Origin: Sphingobacteriaceae bacterium
GTDB taxonomy: Bacteria; Bacteroidota; Bacteroidia; B-17B0; Aurantibacillaceae
Direction: 5' to 3'
NCBI GenBank assembly: GCA_023251725.1
Contig: JAHEYG010000002.1
Location: 17,578 to 81,577, forward strand
DNA: 64,000 nt
Shown here: in pieces, positions 34,628 through 44,352 of the stretch
Layout: each line of letters begins with the position of its first letter
How positions within the stretch are numbered: position 1 is the stretch's first letter
Notes under the pieces: model-generated
Database searches by the model: none
Told to the model about the DNA's origin: nothing
What the model saw: only the letters and a program-made list of their open reading frames with translations
Position numbers and translations under genes: made by a program

Positions 34628-36742
34628 ATGAAAAAACATTTATTACTTGGAACCGCACTTTTAGTAGCTATAAGCGCCTTTCCGCAAAACAACAAACAAT
34701 CAATTCCTACTGGTGTGGTTAAACAGCAATTCAGAAAAAACATTATTGCTGAAAAAGAAGTTCAAAACACTTTACCAACAACAGTTTCTCCAATTAATAA
34801 AATTAAACCTTTTTCAAAAAGTAATCTCAATGCCAAGGTGGCGGCTATTACAGTTACGCGTTTATCAGGCTCAATAAATGCGTTTGGCGTTTTAACAGAC
34901 GAATCCAATTCACTTTGTTATAGTCCGGGTCCAAATATTGTATCCTTTATACATCGCAAAAGTAGTACCTACACCCCTGCAGCCAATGGAAATTCAGGTA
35001 CCATGGTAGCCATGCTTTCAACTAATATCGGTACTACATGGGATTCAACTTGTTTGTGGACAAGTGCCGCTAGCTTCGCACGTTATCCTCAGGGGGGGAT
35101 TTATAATCCCATCGGAAACACAACTTATACAAACGCTACTGTTGTAGGAATGGGACCTTTTCATAATGGAGGCCCTTGGGCAGGTAACTGGTATGCGAGT
35201 AAAAAAATTACTTTACCGGGCACTAATGCCTCCGGAACGGATTGTCAGGCTATTGATAATGCAGCTTTACCACCGGGAGTTAATGTGCATCACCTTTCTA
35301 GTAACGCTTTCAGCTCAATTGACGGTGGTTATGTTAGATCAATGTCATTAATTTGTAACGACGATGCTGGAGCTACCAATGTAGCATTTGGCCCGAGAGG
35401 TGCAATGATGACAAAAGGTTTATATACTGCAGGATCGTTTTCTTGGACTACTGACTCTTTTGCCCCTCCAACAACATTAAGAACAGATGGATCGAAACAA
35501 ATTAATATTAACGCTCCTTTAACTGCATGGAACGAAGCGGGAACCATCGGATATGTTGTAATGTATGGCAGCCGACTTGGTGCACCAACAGCTCAAAAAG
35601 GTTATCAGCCCATAGTTTATAAAACTACTAACAGCGGCGCCAGTTGGGTATTATTGCCTAATAATGATTTTACCACACCTGCGTTTAAAGGATTGAAGGA
35701 TCGTATTAAAGGAATTAACACTAACAGCAATGTAGTTATCCCAATGTTTACAACGCTTGAGGGTTACGATGCCGCAGTAGACGTTAATGGTAATTTACAT
35801 ATAGTTACCACTGTTCTTGGCACCTCTAGTGCAGACGTAGATTCTTTAGATTATAATTACCAGTTTACAGTTGGAGGAGAAATCTATAATTACGATTTTG
35901 CAAAATATTATGGTAAACCAACTATTTATGATTTTTATACTTTGAGTGGTGGTGGATGGAATTATTTTATTGTGGATACTATGGGAAGTGTTGGTCCTTC
36001 AGGTAATGCCGGCCAACCCGGAGTTGCAGCAAATCCTTGGGCAGCCGCAGCTCAATTATCAATTGATGCACGAATTCAAATCAGCAGAACTGCTGACGGT
36101 AAAAAAATATATTATAGCTGGACCAGTACAGATCCGGCAGTTGCAGGTAATAATTGGAATATTTTTCCAAATATTCGGGTTAAAGGATTTGATGTTCTTA
36201 CAGATAAAGTAACACCTACTTATTCAGTTACTGATGGCAGTGTTACAACTCCTCTGGGTTTATATGGGGTGGATGGTTCAGCTTTTTTTCATTATATGTG
36301 TGATAAAGCTGTTGGTTCAGGTACCGCATGTGTTGATATGTTATTTACTTCAACTAATAATGCTGCTGCTGACGGTAACGTTGATGTTGATCATTATTTT
36401 ATTAAAGGGCAATCTATTTGCGCAACTGCTTTTACACTTACACCTTGGAGACCACTTGGAGTTACAGAAGTTGCTAATTCTGAAACCTCAACAGAAGTTA
36501 ATATTTATCCTAATCCTGCCAGCGAGGCAGCAACAATATCGGTTGGTTTAAAAGATGTGAAAGATTTCGAAATAAGTCTTTATAATTCGATTGGGCAACA
36601 AGTGATTACTACAATGAAAATTAACGGTAAGCCGGGAGTTAATGATGTATTTGTTGATTTAAGCAAATTAAATTCGGGATTATATTTTTATTCTGTAAAA
36701 ACAGATAATTCAGTAGTTACAAAAAAATTAATTATCGAATAA
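34628..36742 (+). CDS. T9SS type A cargo protein, sialidase/BNR-like propeller, paralogue 1 of 3
   Basis: The 704-residue product has a signal peptide (MKKHLLLGTALLVAISAFPQ), a poorly conserved spacer, then a large beta-rich region (about residues 75-610) with BNR-like motifs such as VYKTTNSGASWVLLP and SRTADGKKIYYSWTST, which suggest a sialidase-like propeller fold. No complete set of sialidase catalytic residues is evident, so an enzymatic role is uncertain. The last ~80 residues are a type A sorting domain (NIYPNPASEAATISV to KKLIIE). It is the first of three tandem paralogues and ends in its own terminator, so it is a separate transcript. Confidence 0.85.
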   Translation: MKKHLLLGTALLVAISAFPQNNKQSIPTGVVKQQFRKNIIAEKEVQNTLPTTVSPINKIKPFSKSNLNAKVAAITVTRLSGSINAFGVLTDESNSLCYSPGPNIVSFIHRKSSTYTPAANGNSGTMVAMLSTNIGTTWDSTCLWTSAASFARYPQGGIYNPIGNTTYTNATVVGMGPFHNGGPWAGNWYASKKITLPGTNASGTDCQAIDNAALPPGVNVHHLSSNAFSSIDGGYVRSMSLICNDDAGATNVAFGPRGAMMTKGLYTAGSFSWTTDSFAPPTTLRTDGSKQININAPLTAWNEAGTIGYVVMYGSRLGAPTAQKGYQPIVYKTTNSGASWVLLPNNDFTTPAFKGLKDRIKGINTNSNVVIPMFTTLEGYDAAVDVNGNLHIVTTVLGTSSADVDSLDYNYQFTVGGEIYNYDFAKYYGKPTIYDFYTLSGGGWNYFIVDTMGSVGPSGNAGQPGVAANPWAAAAQLSIDARIQISRTADGKKIYYSWTSTDPAVAGNNWNIFPNIRVKGFDVLTDKVTPTYSVTDGSVTTPLGLYGVDGSAFFHYMCDKAVGSGTACVDMLFTSTNNAAADGNVDVDHYFIKGQSICATAFTLTPWRPLGVTEVANSETSTEVNIYPNPASEAATISVGLKDVKDFEISLYNSIGQQVITTMKINGKPGVNDVFVDLSKLNSGLYFYSVKTDNSVVTKKLIIE

Positions 36743-36761
36743 AAATCTTTTAATAATGTAT

Positions 36762-36796
36762 AAAAAGTCCCGCCTCGAAAAAAAGCGGGACTTTTT
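36762..36796 (+). terminator. Intrinsic terminator after cargo paralogue 1
   Basis: Stem aaaaagtcccgc / gcgggacttttt with an 11-nt A-rich loop and a T-run, 20 bp after the stop codon. Confidence 0.92.
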
Positions 36797-36810
36797 GCTT
36801 TTAAAAAAAA

Positions 36811-36842
36811 TTTGGAAGATTGCTTTTTTTTTACTAGCTTTG
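36811..36842 (+). promoter_or_regulatory. Promoter of cargo paralogue 2 (TTTG-N20-TAGCTTTG)
   Basis: TTTG at 36811-36814 and TAGCTTTG at 36835-36842 with 20 nt between them match the Bacteroidota -33/-7 consensus in sequence and spacing. The leader to ATG 37000 would be about 150 nt. Confidence 0.6.
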
Positions 36843-36999
36843 ATTTATCATTCCCGTGATAGTTACTTAGATGTTATCCCCTCCATCTTATTTAATTGTT
36901 AAAACCCCAATTTTGTTAAAATGTTTTTGTTACTATATGTGATTTTTTACTACTTTTATGTGCTTAATTAAAAAAATAACAATTAAACCAAATAATAAA

Positions 37000-39111
37000 A
37001 TGAATAAACATCTACTCCTAGGATCAGCGCTTTTAGTAGCTATCAGCGCGTATCCGCAAGCCGGCAAACAGGTAAAGCCTACCGGAATTATTAATGAACA
37101 AGCCAGGAAATACTCAGATTTTGAGAAAGAAGTACAAAATAGTACTACTATTTCAACAACAGCGCCTGTTAAACACGCTTCAAAAGCTAATCCAAATGCG
37201 AAAGCAAATGCTAATACTTGTATGCGTTTTACAGGTTCAATGAACGTTTTTGGTTTATTGATTTCTGAAGCAAATTCGCTTTGTTATAGTAAAGGACCAA
37301 ACATTGTATCTTTTGCTCACCGCAAAAGCCCTACTTATACTCCTGCGGCAAATGGCAATTCGGGCTCACAAGTGACTATGCTTTCTAGTAACGCTAATAG
37401 CGTAACCACTACTTGGGATTCGACCTGTACTTGGACTAATGCTACCGATTTAGCACGTTATCCTCAGGGTGGAGTTTATAATCCGCTTGGTAATACAACT
37501 TATACCAACGCCTACGTTGTAAGTATGGGGCCTATTACCAATGGTACAAACTGGACAGGTAACTGGTATTGTAGTAAAAAAATTACCTTGCCGGGTACCA
37601 ATGCTTCAGGTGTTGATCAGCAATCAATGAACAACGCCGCTTTACCTGCAGGAGTTAAAGTTCACCATTTTTCTCGTTACTCTTTTTCTTCTATCGATGG
37701 TAGTTATGTTAGATCAATGTCTACTGTATTAAACGACCCTGCCGGTGCAACAAACGTGGCTTATGGTCCTCGTGGAGCAATGATGACTAAAGGTTTATTT
37801 ACAGCCGGAACATTTAGCTGGACAACTGATTCCTTTATTCCTCCTGTTATTGCAAGAGGTGATGGTTCAAAACAAATTAATGCTAATTCGCCATTATGTG
37901 TTTGGAGTCCTACCCCATCAATTGGATATGTAGTTATGAATGGTTGCCGCTCGGGTGCCCCAACTGCTCAAAAAGGATATCAGCCTATTGTTTATAAAAC
38001 TACTACCGGCGGTGCCAGTTGGGTTTTATTACCAAGCAACGATTTTACAACACCTAATTTTAAGGGTTTAACAGATCGTATTTATGGAATTAATACTAAT
38101 AGTAATATACTTATCCCTCAATTTTCACAATCTGAAGGTTATGATGCTGCTGTTGACGTTAATGGAAATTTACATATTGCAATCACTGTTGTTGGTTCTT
38201 CTAGTCAAAATAACGACTCATTAGAATATGCTTTCCAGTTTGCGATCGGTGGTGAGAATTACGGTTTCGATTACTCTCCATTATATGGCAAACCAATAGT
38301 TTATGACTTTTTTACAATGTCTGGCGGTGGTTGGGATTACTTTCTAGTTGATTCAATGGCAGGTGAAGGTCCTTCAGGAACAACCGGACAACCCGGCTTT
38401 GCAGCTAATCCTTGGTCTAATCCGGGAGCGGTTGGAATTGACTCACGTATTCAAATGAGCCGTACTGATGATGGAAAAAAATTATATTACAGTTGGACTT
38501 CTTCTGACCCGGCAATTGCAGGTAACAATTGGAACATTTATCCGAATATCCGTGTTAAAGGTTTGGATGTTGTTATGAATAAAGTAACTCCTACTTATTC
38601 TGTTACTGATGGTCTTTTGTGTCCTGGGTTTACAGGTGTTGACGGATTAGCTTATTGGCATTATATGAGTGATAGAGCTATTGGTTCAAGTACAGCTTGT
38701 GTTGATATGCCATTTACTGCATCAAATAATGCTACTAATAACGGTAATATTGCAGTTGACCATTATTATATTAAAGGTCAACAAATTTGTGCTGCAGCAT
38801 TTACTTTAACTCCATGGAAACCGTTAGGTGTTGCTTCAATCAGCAATACTACTCCTTCTACGGATGTTAATATTTATCCTAATCCTGCGAGCCAAGCGGC
38901 AACAATTTCGGTTGGTTTAAAAGATGTTAAAGATTTTGAAATAAGTCTTTATAATTCTATCGGACAACAAGTTCTTTCAACCGTAAAAATTAATGGTAAA
39001 CCAGGACTTAATGATGTATTTGTTGATTTAAGTAAATTAAATTCAGGTGTGTATTTTTACTCGGTTAAAACTGATAACTCAGTGGTAACTAAAAAATTAA
39101 TTATTGAATAA
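37000..39111 (+). CDS. T9SS type A cargo protein, sialidase/BNR-like propeller, paralogue 2 of 3
   Basis: Start is ATG 37000 (signal peptide MNKHLLLGSALLVAISAYPQ); 14 upstream in-frame codons from 36958 have no signal character. The beta-rich core runs from CMRFTGSMNVFGLL (about residue 78) to about 610 and matches its two neighbours along its whole length, including HRKSPTYTPAANGNSGSQV, DLARYPQGGVYNP and VYKTTTGGASWVLLP. The type A sorting domain ends KKLIIE. Codon choice is regular and the gene has a good promoter and terminator, pointing to strong expression. A surface-layer-like or matrix protein is one possibility; a glycan-binding protein is another. Confidence 0.85.
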   Translation: MNKHLLLGSALLVAISAYPQAGKQVKPTGIINEQARKYSDFEKEVQNSTTISTTAPVKHASKANPNAKANANTCMRFTGSMNVFGLLISEANSLCYSKGPNIVSFAHRKSPTYTPAANGNSGSQVTMLSSNANSVTTTWDSTCTWTNATDLARYPQGGVYNPLGNTTYTNAYVVSMGPITNGTNWTGNWYCSKKITLPGTNASGVDQQSMNNAALPAGVKVHHFSRYSFSSIDGSYVRSMSTVLNDPAGATNVAYGPRGAMMTKGLFTAGTFSWTTDSFIPPVIARGDGSKQINANSPLCVWSPTPSIGYVVMNGCRSGAPTAQKGYQPIVYKTTTGGASWVLLPSNDFTTPNFKGLTDRIYGINTNSNILIPQFSQSEGYDAAVDVNGNLHIAITVVGSSSQNNDSLEYAFQFAIGGENYGFDYSPLYGKPIVYDFFTMSGGGWDYFLVDSMAGEGPSGTTGQPGFAANPWSNPGAVGIDSRIQMSRTDDGKKLYYSWTSSDPAIAGNNWNIYPNIRVKGLDVVMNKVTPTYSVTDGLLCPGFTGVDGLAYWHYMSDRAIGSSTACVDMPFTASNNATNNGNIAVDHYYIKGQQICAAAFTLTPWKPLGVASISNTTPSTDVNIYPNPASQAATISVGLKDVKDFEISLYNSIGQQVLSTVKINGKPGLNDVFVDLSKLNSGVYFYSVKTDNSVVTKKLIIE

Positions 39112-39131
39112 TTAATTTCTAAATTAAACTT

Positions 39132-39163
39132 AAACGTCCCACCCTAAAAAAGTGGGACGTTTT
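39132..39163 (+). terminator. Intrinsic terminator after cargo paralogue 2
   Basis: Stem aaacgtcccac / gtgggacgttt with a short A-rich loop and a T-run, 20 bp after the stop codon. Confidence 0.92.
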
Positions 39164-39314
39164 GTTTAAAAAATTTAATGTTTAAAAAAATGTTTCTTAT
39201 TAGGCCTTAAAATATTCCGGTTTTTATCTTACAATTATTTTTTGTTTCTACACATTTAAATTGTATTTTTATATTAAATTAATAATTATTAAAAAACTTA
39301 AACCATAAAAAAAA

Positions 39315-41408
39315 ATGAATAAACTTCTACTCTTAGGGTCTGCGTTTATAGTAACTATAGGCGCCTATTCACAAAACGGAAAACAAACCAAACCTTCCGG
39401 TTTTATTAATAAACAAATTGAAAGAGAAATTGCGATTGAAAAGGAAGTACAAAACAATCCCCTTTCAATAACCATCGCTCGTTCTAAAAAAAATACAATT
39501 AAATCTAATGCAAAAACAACAGCCATTACTTGTATGCGTTTTACAGGATCAATGAATGCAATTGGTTTATTAGTTTCTGCTGCCAATTCGCTTTGTTATA
39601 ATCCCGGGCCAAACATTATTTCGTTTGCACACCGTAAAAGTCCTACTTACACACCTGCTGCAAACGGTAACTCCGGTTCACAAGTATTTATGCTTTCGAA
39701 TAACCTCGGTGCCACTTGGGATTCAACTTGTCATTGGGCAAATGCAACCGATTGGGCACGTTATCCGCAAGGTGGCGTGTACAATCCTGCAGGAAATACA
39801 ACTTATACTAACGCTTATGTTGTAGGTATGGGGCCTTATACACAAACAGCCGGTGGTTGGTTTGGTAACTGGTACGCCAGTAAAAAAATTACTTCACCGG
39901 GTAATAACACACCGGGTACCGATCAGCAATCGATGTTAAACACAAGTTTACCGGGTGGCGTAAAAGTTCATCATTTTTCACGGTATGCTTTTTCTTCTAT
40001 TGATGGCGGTTATGTTAGATCAATGGCCGGATTACTTAATGATCCTGCCGGTGGAGCAGCTTATGGTGCACGCGGTGGCATGATGGCAAAAGGTTTATTT
40101 ACTGCAGGAAGTTTTACATGGACCACAGATTCTTTTGCACCTCCGGTATCAGTTACTACTGCCGGTGTAAAAAATGTTCAAGCTACTCCTTTACAAGCCT
40201 GGGATGCAAACGGTGTTACCGGTTATGTTATTCTTTACGGTTGCAGAGCAGGTGTTCCTACTTCTCAAAAAGGATATCAACCTATAGTTTATAAAACTAC
40301 TAATAGCGGAGCCAGCTGGGCATTGTTGCCTAGTCAAGATTTTACGGGCCCTTCGTTTAGAGGTTTAACAGATAGAATCTATCCAACGGCCAGCAATACT
40401 AATGTAATTGTTCCTCAATTTTCGAATGGAGAAGGATGGGATGCAACTGTTGATGTTAACGGTAATCTTCATATTGTTACAACTGTTGTTGGAAGTTATA
40501 GCAGCGATACCGATTCTTTAGGTTATGCTTTTCAGTTTGCTATTGGCGGAGAAAATTATAGTTACGATTACGCTACTTATGGTTATCCAACTATTTATGA
40601 TTTTTATACAATGTCGGGTGGTGGATGGAATTATATGATTGTTGATTCTATGTTGAGTGAAGGACCTTCCGGAGCATCTGGACAACCCGGTTACGCTGCT
40701 AATCCATGGACAAGTGGTACAGCAAAACTTTATTTAGATGCGCGAATTCAAATTAGCCGTACAGCAGATGCTAAAAAAATATATTATAGCTGGACTGCTT
40801 CTGAACCTTCGGTTGCCGGTAATAACTGGAACGTTTTTCCTAATATTCGCGTTAGAGGTTATGATGTGCTTATTGATAAAGTAACTCCAACCTATTCTGT
40901 AACCGACGGAAGTACTTGTCCGGGCTTTACCGGAGTTGACGGGTTGGCTTTTTGGCATTACATGTGCGACAGAGCTATTGGCTCGAGCACTGCTTGTGTT
41001 GATATGCCATTTACAGCCTCTAATAATGTTACAAATAATGGTGATATTCCAGTTGATCATTATTATTTAAAAGGACAAACCATTTGTGCAAATGCTTTCA
41101 CCATAACACCATTCAGACCAACTGGAGTTACAGCAATTAGTAATACTTCGCCTTCAACCGAAGTTAATATTTATCCTAACCCAGCCAGCCATGCCGCTAC
41201 CATTTCGGTTGGTTTAAAAGATGCTAAAGATTTTGATATAAGTCTTTATAATTCTATCGGGCAACAAGTTATTGCCACCATCAAAATTAATGGTAAGCCT
41301 GGACTTAATGATGTATTTGTGGATTTAAGCAAATTAAATTCGGGTATGTATTTTTACTTGGTTAAAACTGATAACTCAGTGGTAACTAAAAAATTAATTA
41401 TTGAATAA
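39315..41408 (+). CDS. T9SS type A cargo protein, sialidase/BNR-like propeller, paralogue 3 of 3
   Basis: The 697-residue product starts with a signal peptide (MNKLLLLGSAFIVTIGAYSQ) and has the same core as paralogue 2: CMRFTGSMNAIGLL, HRKSPTYTPAANGNSGSQV, DWARYPQGGVYNP and VYKTTNSGASWALLP. The type A sorting domain (NIYPNPASHAATISV to KKLIIE) is nearly identical to those of the other copies, and the last 56 bp across the stop codon (41360-41415) are identical to paralogue 2 (39063-39118). It is closer to paralogue 2 than to 1, so it probably arose in a second duplication. Own terminator downstream; function as for the other copies. Confidence 0.85.
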   Translation: MNKLLLLGSAFIVTIGAYSQNGKQTKPSGFINKQIEREIAIEKEVQNNPLSITIARSKKNTIKSNAKTTAITCMRFTGSMNAIGLLVSAANSLCYNPGPNIISFAHRKSPTYTPAANGNSGSQVFMLSNNLGATWDSTCHWANATDWARYPQGGVYNPAGNTTYTNAYVVGMGPYTQTAGGWFGNWYASKKITSPGNNTPGTDQQSMLNTSLPGGVKVHHFSRYAFSSIDGGYVRSMAGLLNDPAGGAAYGARGGMMAKGLFTAGSFTWTTDSFAPPVSVTTAGVKNVQATPLQAWDANGVTGYVILYGCRAGVPTSQKGYQPIVYKTTNSGASWALLPSQDFTGPSFRGLTDRIYPTASNTNVIVPQFSNGEGWDATVDVNGNLHIVTTVVGSYSSDTDSLGYAFQFAIGGENYSYDYATYGYPTIYDFYTMSGGGWNYMIVDSMLSEGPSGASGQPGYAANPWTSGTAKLYLDARIQISRTADAKKIYYSWTASEPSVAGNNWNVFPNIRVRGYDVLIDKVTPTYSVTDGSTCPGFTGVDGLAFWHYMCDRAIGSSTACVDMPFTASNNVTNNGDIPVDHYYLKGQTICANAFTITPFRPTGVTAISNTSPSTEVNIYPNPASHAATISVGLKDAKDFDISLYNSIGQQVIATIKINGKPGLNDVFVDLSKLNSGMYFYLVKTDNSVVTKKLIIE

Positions 41409-41423
41409 TTAATTTTAAACAAT

Positions 41424-41461
41424 AAAAAAAACCCGTTACGAGTAATTGTAACGGGTTTTTT
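41424..41461 (+). terminator. Intrinsic terminator after cargo paralogue 3
   Basis: Stem aaaaaacccgttac / gtaacgggtttttt around a loop of about 9 nt, with A-run and T-run on either side, so it may act in both directions. Confidence 0.92.
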
Positions 41462-41567
41462 GTTAAAATGATATTTGACTGTTTAATTAACAAAAAACAC
41501 TTAATTATTAACAGAAGTTTTTTACTGCTAATTTTTTATCAATATTTGTTGAGATAAAATAGAAATT

Positions 41568-41909
41568 ATGGGAGAAGAATCAGAAAAGTATGAAAGAAAT
41601 GACAGAGACGATTTGTTTTCAAAAGCAGTAAGAGCGGGAAAGCGTACTTATTTTTTTGATGTGAAATCAACACGCGGTAACGATTACTATTTAACCATTA
41701 CTGAAAGTAAGAAACGGTTTGGGGAAGACGGTAAATTTACTTATGAAAAACACAAAATATTTTTATATAAAGAAGATTTTGATAAATTTTTAGACGGTAT
41801 GAATGAAGCGGTGGCTAATATTCGCGAAACCGCTCCCGTAATTTCAAATACTGAACCTGAGGAGAGCGGTAATAATGAAGATGTAAATTTTGAAGATTTA
41901 GGAAAATAA
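41568..41909 (+). CDS. DUF3276 family protein (Pur-alpha-like nucleic-acid-binding)
   Basis: A 113-residue protein conserved in Bacteroidota and related to the PUR domain of Borrelia and eukaryotic Pur-alpha proteins, which bind single-stranded DNA and RNA. The core VRAGKRTYFFDVKSTRGNDYYLTITESKKRF and YEKHKIFLYKEDFDKFLDGM (about residues 21-85) gives the typical beta-beta-beta-beta-alpha unit; the tail is acidic. One PUR repeat is present, so it would act as a dimer. It stands alone between a terminator and the convergent purL. The biological role in Bacteroidota is not settled as far as I know. Confidence 0.88.
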   Translation: MGEESEKYERNDRDDLFSKAVRAGKRTYFFDVKSTRGNDYYLTITESKKRFGEDGKFTYEKHKIFLYKEDFDKFLDGMNEAVANIRETAPVISNTEPEESGNNEDVNFEDLGK

Positions 41910-41941
41910 TTTTCTGCCTCAGTGGCTAAGGCTGTTGCAGC

Positions 41942-44173
41942 CTAATTTAATTTTTGTTCGATACTTGTGTTGTAAAGATTAGCGTATTCATTTACTTTGC
42001 CGTAATTAATCGAATCTATTATTAACGAATCGCCTTTTACTGATCCCAAATTAAAGTAGCTTACACCTTCTGCTTTAAGAAGCGTTTCCAATTTTTCGGC
42101 ATTAACATTGCTAACGCTAACAACAATTCTACTTTGAGATTCCCCAAACAAAAACGCATCTTTTCTTATTAAATTATCGGAAGTAATTTCGAAGCCCATA
42201 TTATTATAGATAGCCGATTCGAGCAAAGTAATAAACAACCCGCCTTCGCTTACATCGTGCGCACTGTTTAATAATCCTTTTTTGATTAAAGATTTTGTGG
42301 CATGTTGTAAATTAAATTCTTCCTCTAAATTAAAACAGGGCGCCGGCGAATTTTTAATTTTTTGAAAAGAAAATAAATATTCGGAGGAGGCGATATCATT
42401 TTGTGATTTTCCCAATAAATAAATAACATCTCCTTCATTCTTAAAATTTAAGGTGGTCTGAAATTTTTTATCCTCCACAATTCCAATCATACCAATTGTG
42501 GGAGTAGGAAAAACCGGACCTTCATAACTCGATTGATTATAAAAACTAACATTACCTCCCGTAACAGGCGTTTTAAATTTAGTACAGGCACTGCTCATTC
42601 CTTTAATAGCTCCCACAAACTGCCAATACACTTCAGGATTATAAGGATTTCCAAAATTTAAACAATTGGTTACAGCACTTGGCTCACCTCCGCTGCAAAC
42701 AATATTCCGGGCCGCTTCGCTCACCGCAATGGCACAACCTATTTCTGGATCAGCATTAACGTAACGACTGTTGCAGTCGACCGTTAGAGCCAATGCTTTT
42801 TTAGAGCCTTTAATATTTACAATAGCTGCATCGCTGGGTTGGTTGGTACTCATATTAATTGTGCCCACCATACTATCGTATTGATTAAATACCCATCGTT
42901 TGGAAGCAATGTTGGGATGACTAGCCAAATGCTGCATTACCGCTTTATAATCTTTTGGTTCTGACACCTGCTCAATTTTAAATTTCTTATTTTCGGCGTA
43001 ATAAGCGGGCTCTTTATATTCGCGCTGATACACCGGGGCGTCTCCTCCCAATACTAACGATGGCGCCGGAACATCGGCCACTAACTCATTATTAAAAAAA
43101 TATTTTATTCGATCGCCTTTTGTTACAACACCAATTTGTACACAATTTAAATCCCACTTATCAAACACTTTTAAAATTTTATCTTCTTGTCCTTTTTTAA
43201 CCACCACCAACATCCGCTCTTGTGATTCGCTCAATAAAATTTCGAAAGGATGCATACCGCTTTGTCGGGTAGGCACTTTATCTAACCAAATTTCCATTCC
43301 GTGTTCGCCCTTAGCACTCATTTCGCTGGTGCTGCAGGTGATTCCGGCCGCGCCCATATCCTGCATTCCAATAACGGCACCGGTAGTAATAATTTCTAAA
43401 GAAGCTTCCAATAATAATTTTTCCTGAAACGGATCGCCCACTTGAACCGCCGGCAAATCTTTTGCTGAATCTTCGGTTAAATCTTTGGAGGCAAAAGCCG
43501 CGCCGTGAATACCGTCTTTACCGGTAGATGATCCCACAATAAACACAGGGTTGCCTTCGCCATAAGAGGTGGCACTAACGGTCTCGCCCTTATGTACAAT
43601 TCCTACGCTCATAGCATTTACCAAAGGATTTACATTATAACAGTCGTCAAAAAAAACTTCACCTCCAACGGTTGGAATTCCGAAAGCATTACCGTAATCA
43701 CCAATACCTTTTACAACCCCTTTAATAAGCCATTTTGTTTTTTCGGAATTGATATCGCCAAAGCGTAACGAATTTAATTGTGCAATTGGCCTTGCTCCCA
43801 TAGTGAAAATATCTCTGTTAATTCCTCCCACCCCGGTGGCCGCTCCCTGATAAGGTTCCAATGCGCTCGGATGATTGTGCGATTCTATTTTAAAACAACA
43901 AGCTAATCCATCACCAATATCCACTAATCCTGCATTTTCTTCTCCGGCTTTGGCCAGCATGTGCGGACCATCCTTAGGTAATTTTTTTAGCCAGATAATT
44001 GAATTTTTGTACGAACAATGTTCGCTCCACATCACCGAATAAATGGATAATTCTGTAAAATTGGGAACTCGACCCAACATTGATTTTACTTTTTCAAACT
44101 CTTCGGGCAACAAACCTAATTGCTTGGCGGTTTCAATTGTTGTAAGCTGATCTTTATAGGAAATTGGTGACAT
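41942..44173 (-). CDS. purL: Phosphoribosylformylglycinamidine synthase subunit PurL
   Basis: Purine biosynthesis enzyme converting FGAR to FGAM with ATP and ammonia. The 743 residues and start (YSVMWSEHCSYKNSIIWLK) mark the short PurL type, which needs separate PurQ and PurS proteins; neither is in the window. Motifs include the conserved HNHPSALEPYQGAATGVGGI, GDYGNAFGIPTVGGEV, MQDMGAAGITCSTSEM and NCLNFGNPYNPEV. The gene is monocistronic as far as can be seen, convergent with DUF3276 and divergent from the cupredoxin gene. Confidence 0.95.
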   Translation of the reverse strand: MSPISYKDQLTTIETAKQLGLLPEEFEKVKSMLGRVPNFTELSIYSVMWSEHCSYKNSIIWLKKLPKDGPHMLAKAGEENAGLVDIGDGLACCFKIESHNHPSALEPYQGAATGVGGINRDIFTMGARPIAQLNSLRFGDINSEKTKWLIKGVVKGIGDYGNAFGIPTVGGEVFFDDCYNVNPLVNAMSVGIVHKGETVSATSYGEGNPVFIVGSSTGKDGIHGAAFASKDLTEDSAKDLPAVQVGDPFQEKLLLEASLEIITTGAVIGMQDMGAAGITCSTSEMSAKGEHGMEIWLDKVPTRQSGMHPFEILLSESQERMLVVVKKGQEDKILKVFDKWDLNCVQIGVVTKGDRIKYFFNNELVADVPAPSLVLGGDAPVYQREYKEPAYYAENKKFKIEQVSEPKDYKAVMQHLASHPNIASKRWVFNQYDSMVGTINMSTNQPSDAAIVNIKGSKKALALTVDCNSRYVNADPEIGCAIAVSEAARNIVCSGGEPSAVTNCLNFGNPYNPEVYWQFVGAIKGMSSACTKFKTPVTGGNVSFYNQSSYEGPVFPTPTIGMIGIVEDKKFQTTLNFKNEGDVIYLLGKSQNDIASSEYLFSFQKIKNSPAPCFNLEEEFNLQHATKSLIKKGLLNSAHDVSEGGLFITLLESAIYNNMGFEITSDNLIRKDAFLFGESQSRIVVSVSNVNAEKLETLLKAEGVSYFNLGSVKGDSLIIDSINYGKVNEYANLYNTSIEQKLN

Positions 44174-44301
44174 AAGTTTATGGGTAAAATGAAGGTTTAA
44201 ATTTACTAAATAAGAAGGCTTTTGTTTTGTTATTTAATGAACAAAATATAAGTTATTACAAGCCCTTAAAATATTTTAGCGCTTTCTTTTAAGAAAAAGA
44301 T

Positions 44302-44309
44302 TATTTTTG
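44302..44309 (+). promoter_or_regulatory. Candidate -7 box TATTTTTG before the cupredoxin gene
   Basis: An exact TAnnTTTG match 44 bp before ATG 44353; a TTTTA at about 44274 is the only candidate -33 element. Confidence 0.35.
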
Positions 44310-44352
44310 TACAAACTATTCCGTGGCTTTGCTTCGGCTAAACTATAAACTC

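Noticed and set aside
36743-37002. Upstream in-frame start at 36958 for cargo paralogue 2
   Set aside because: The extra 14 residues precede an obvious signal peptide and are not shared by paralogues 1 and 3.
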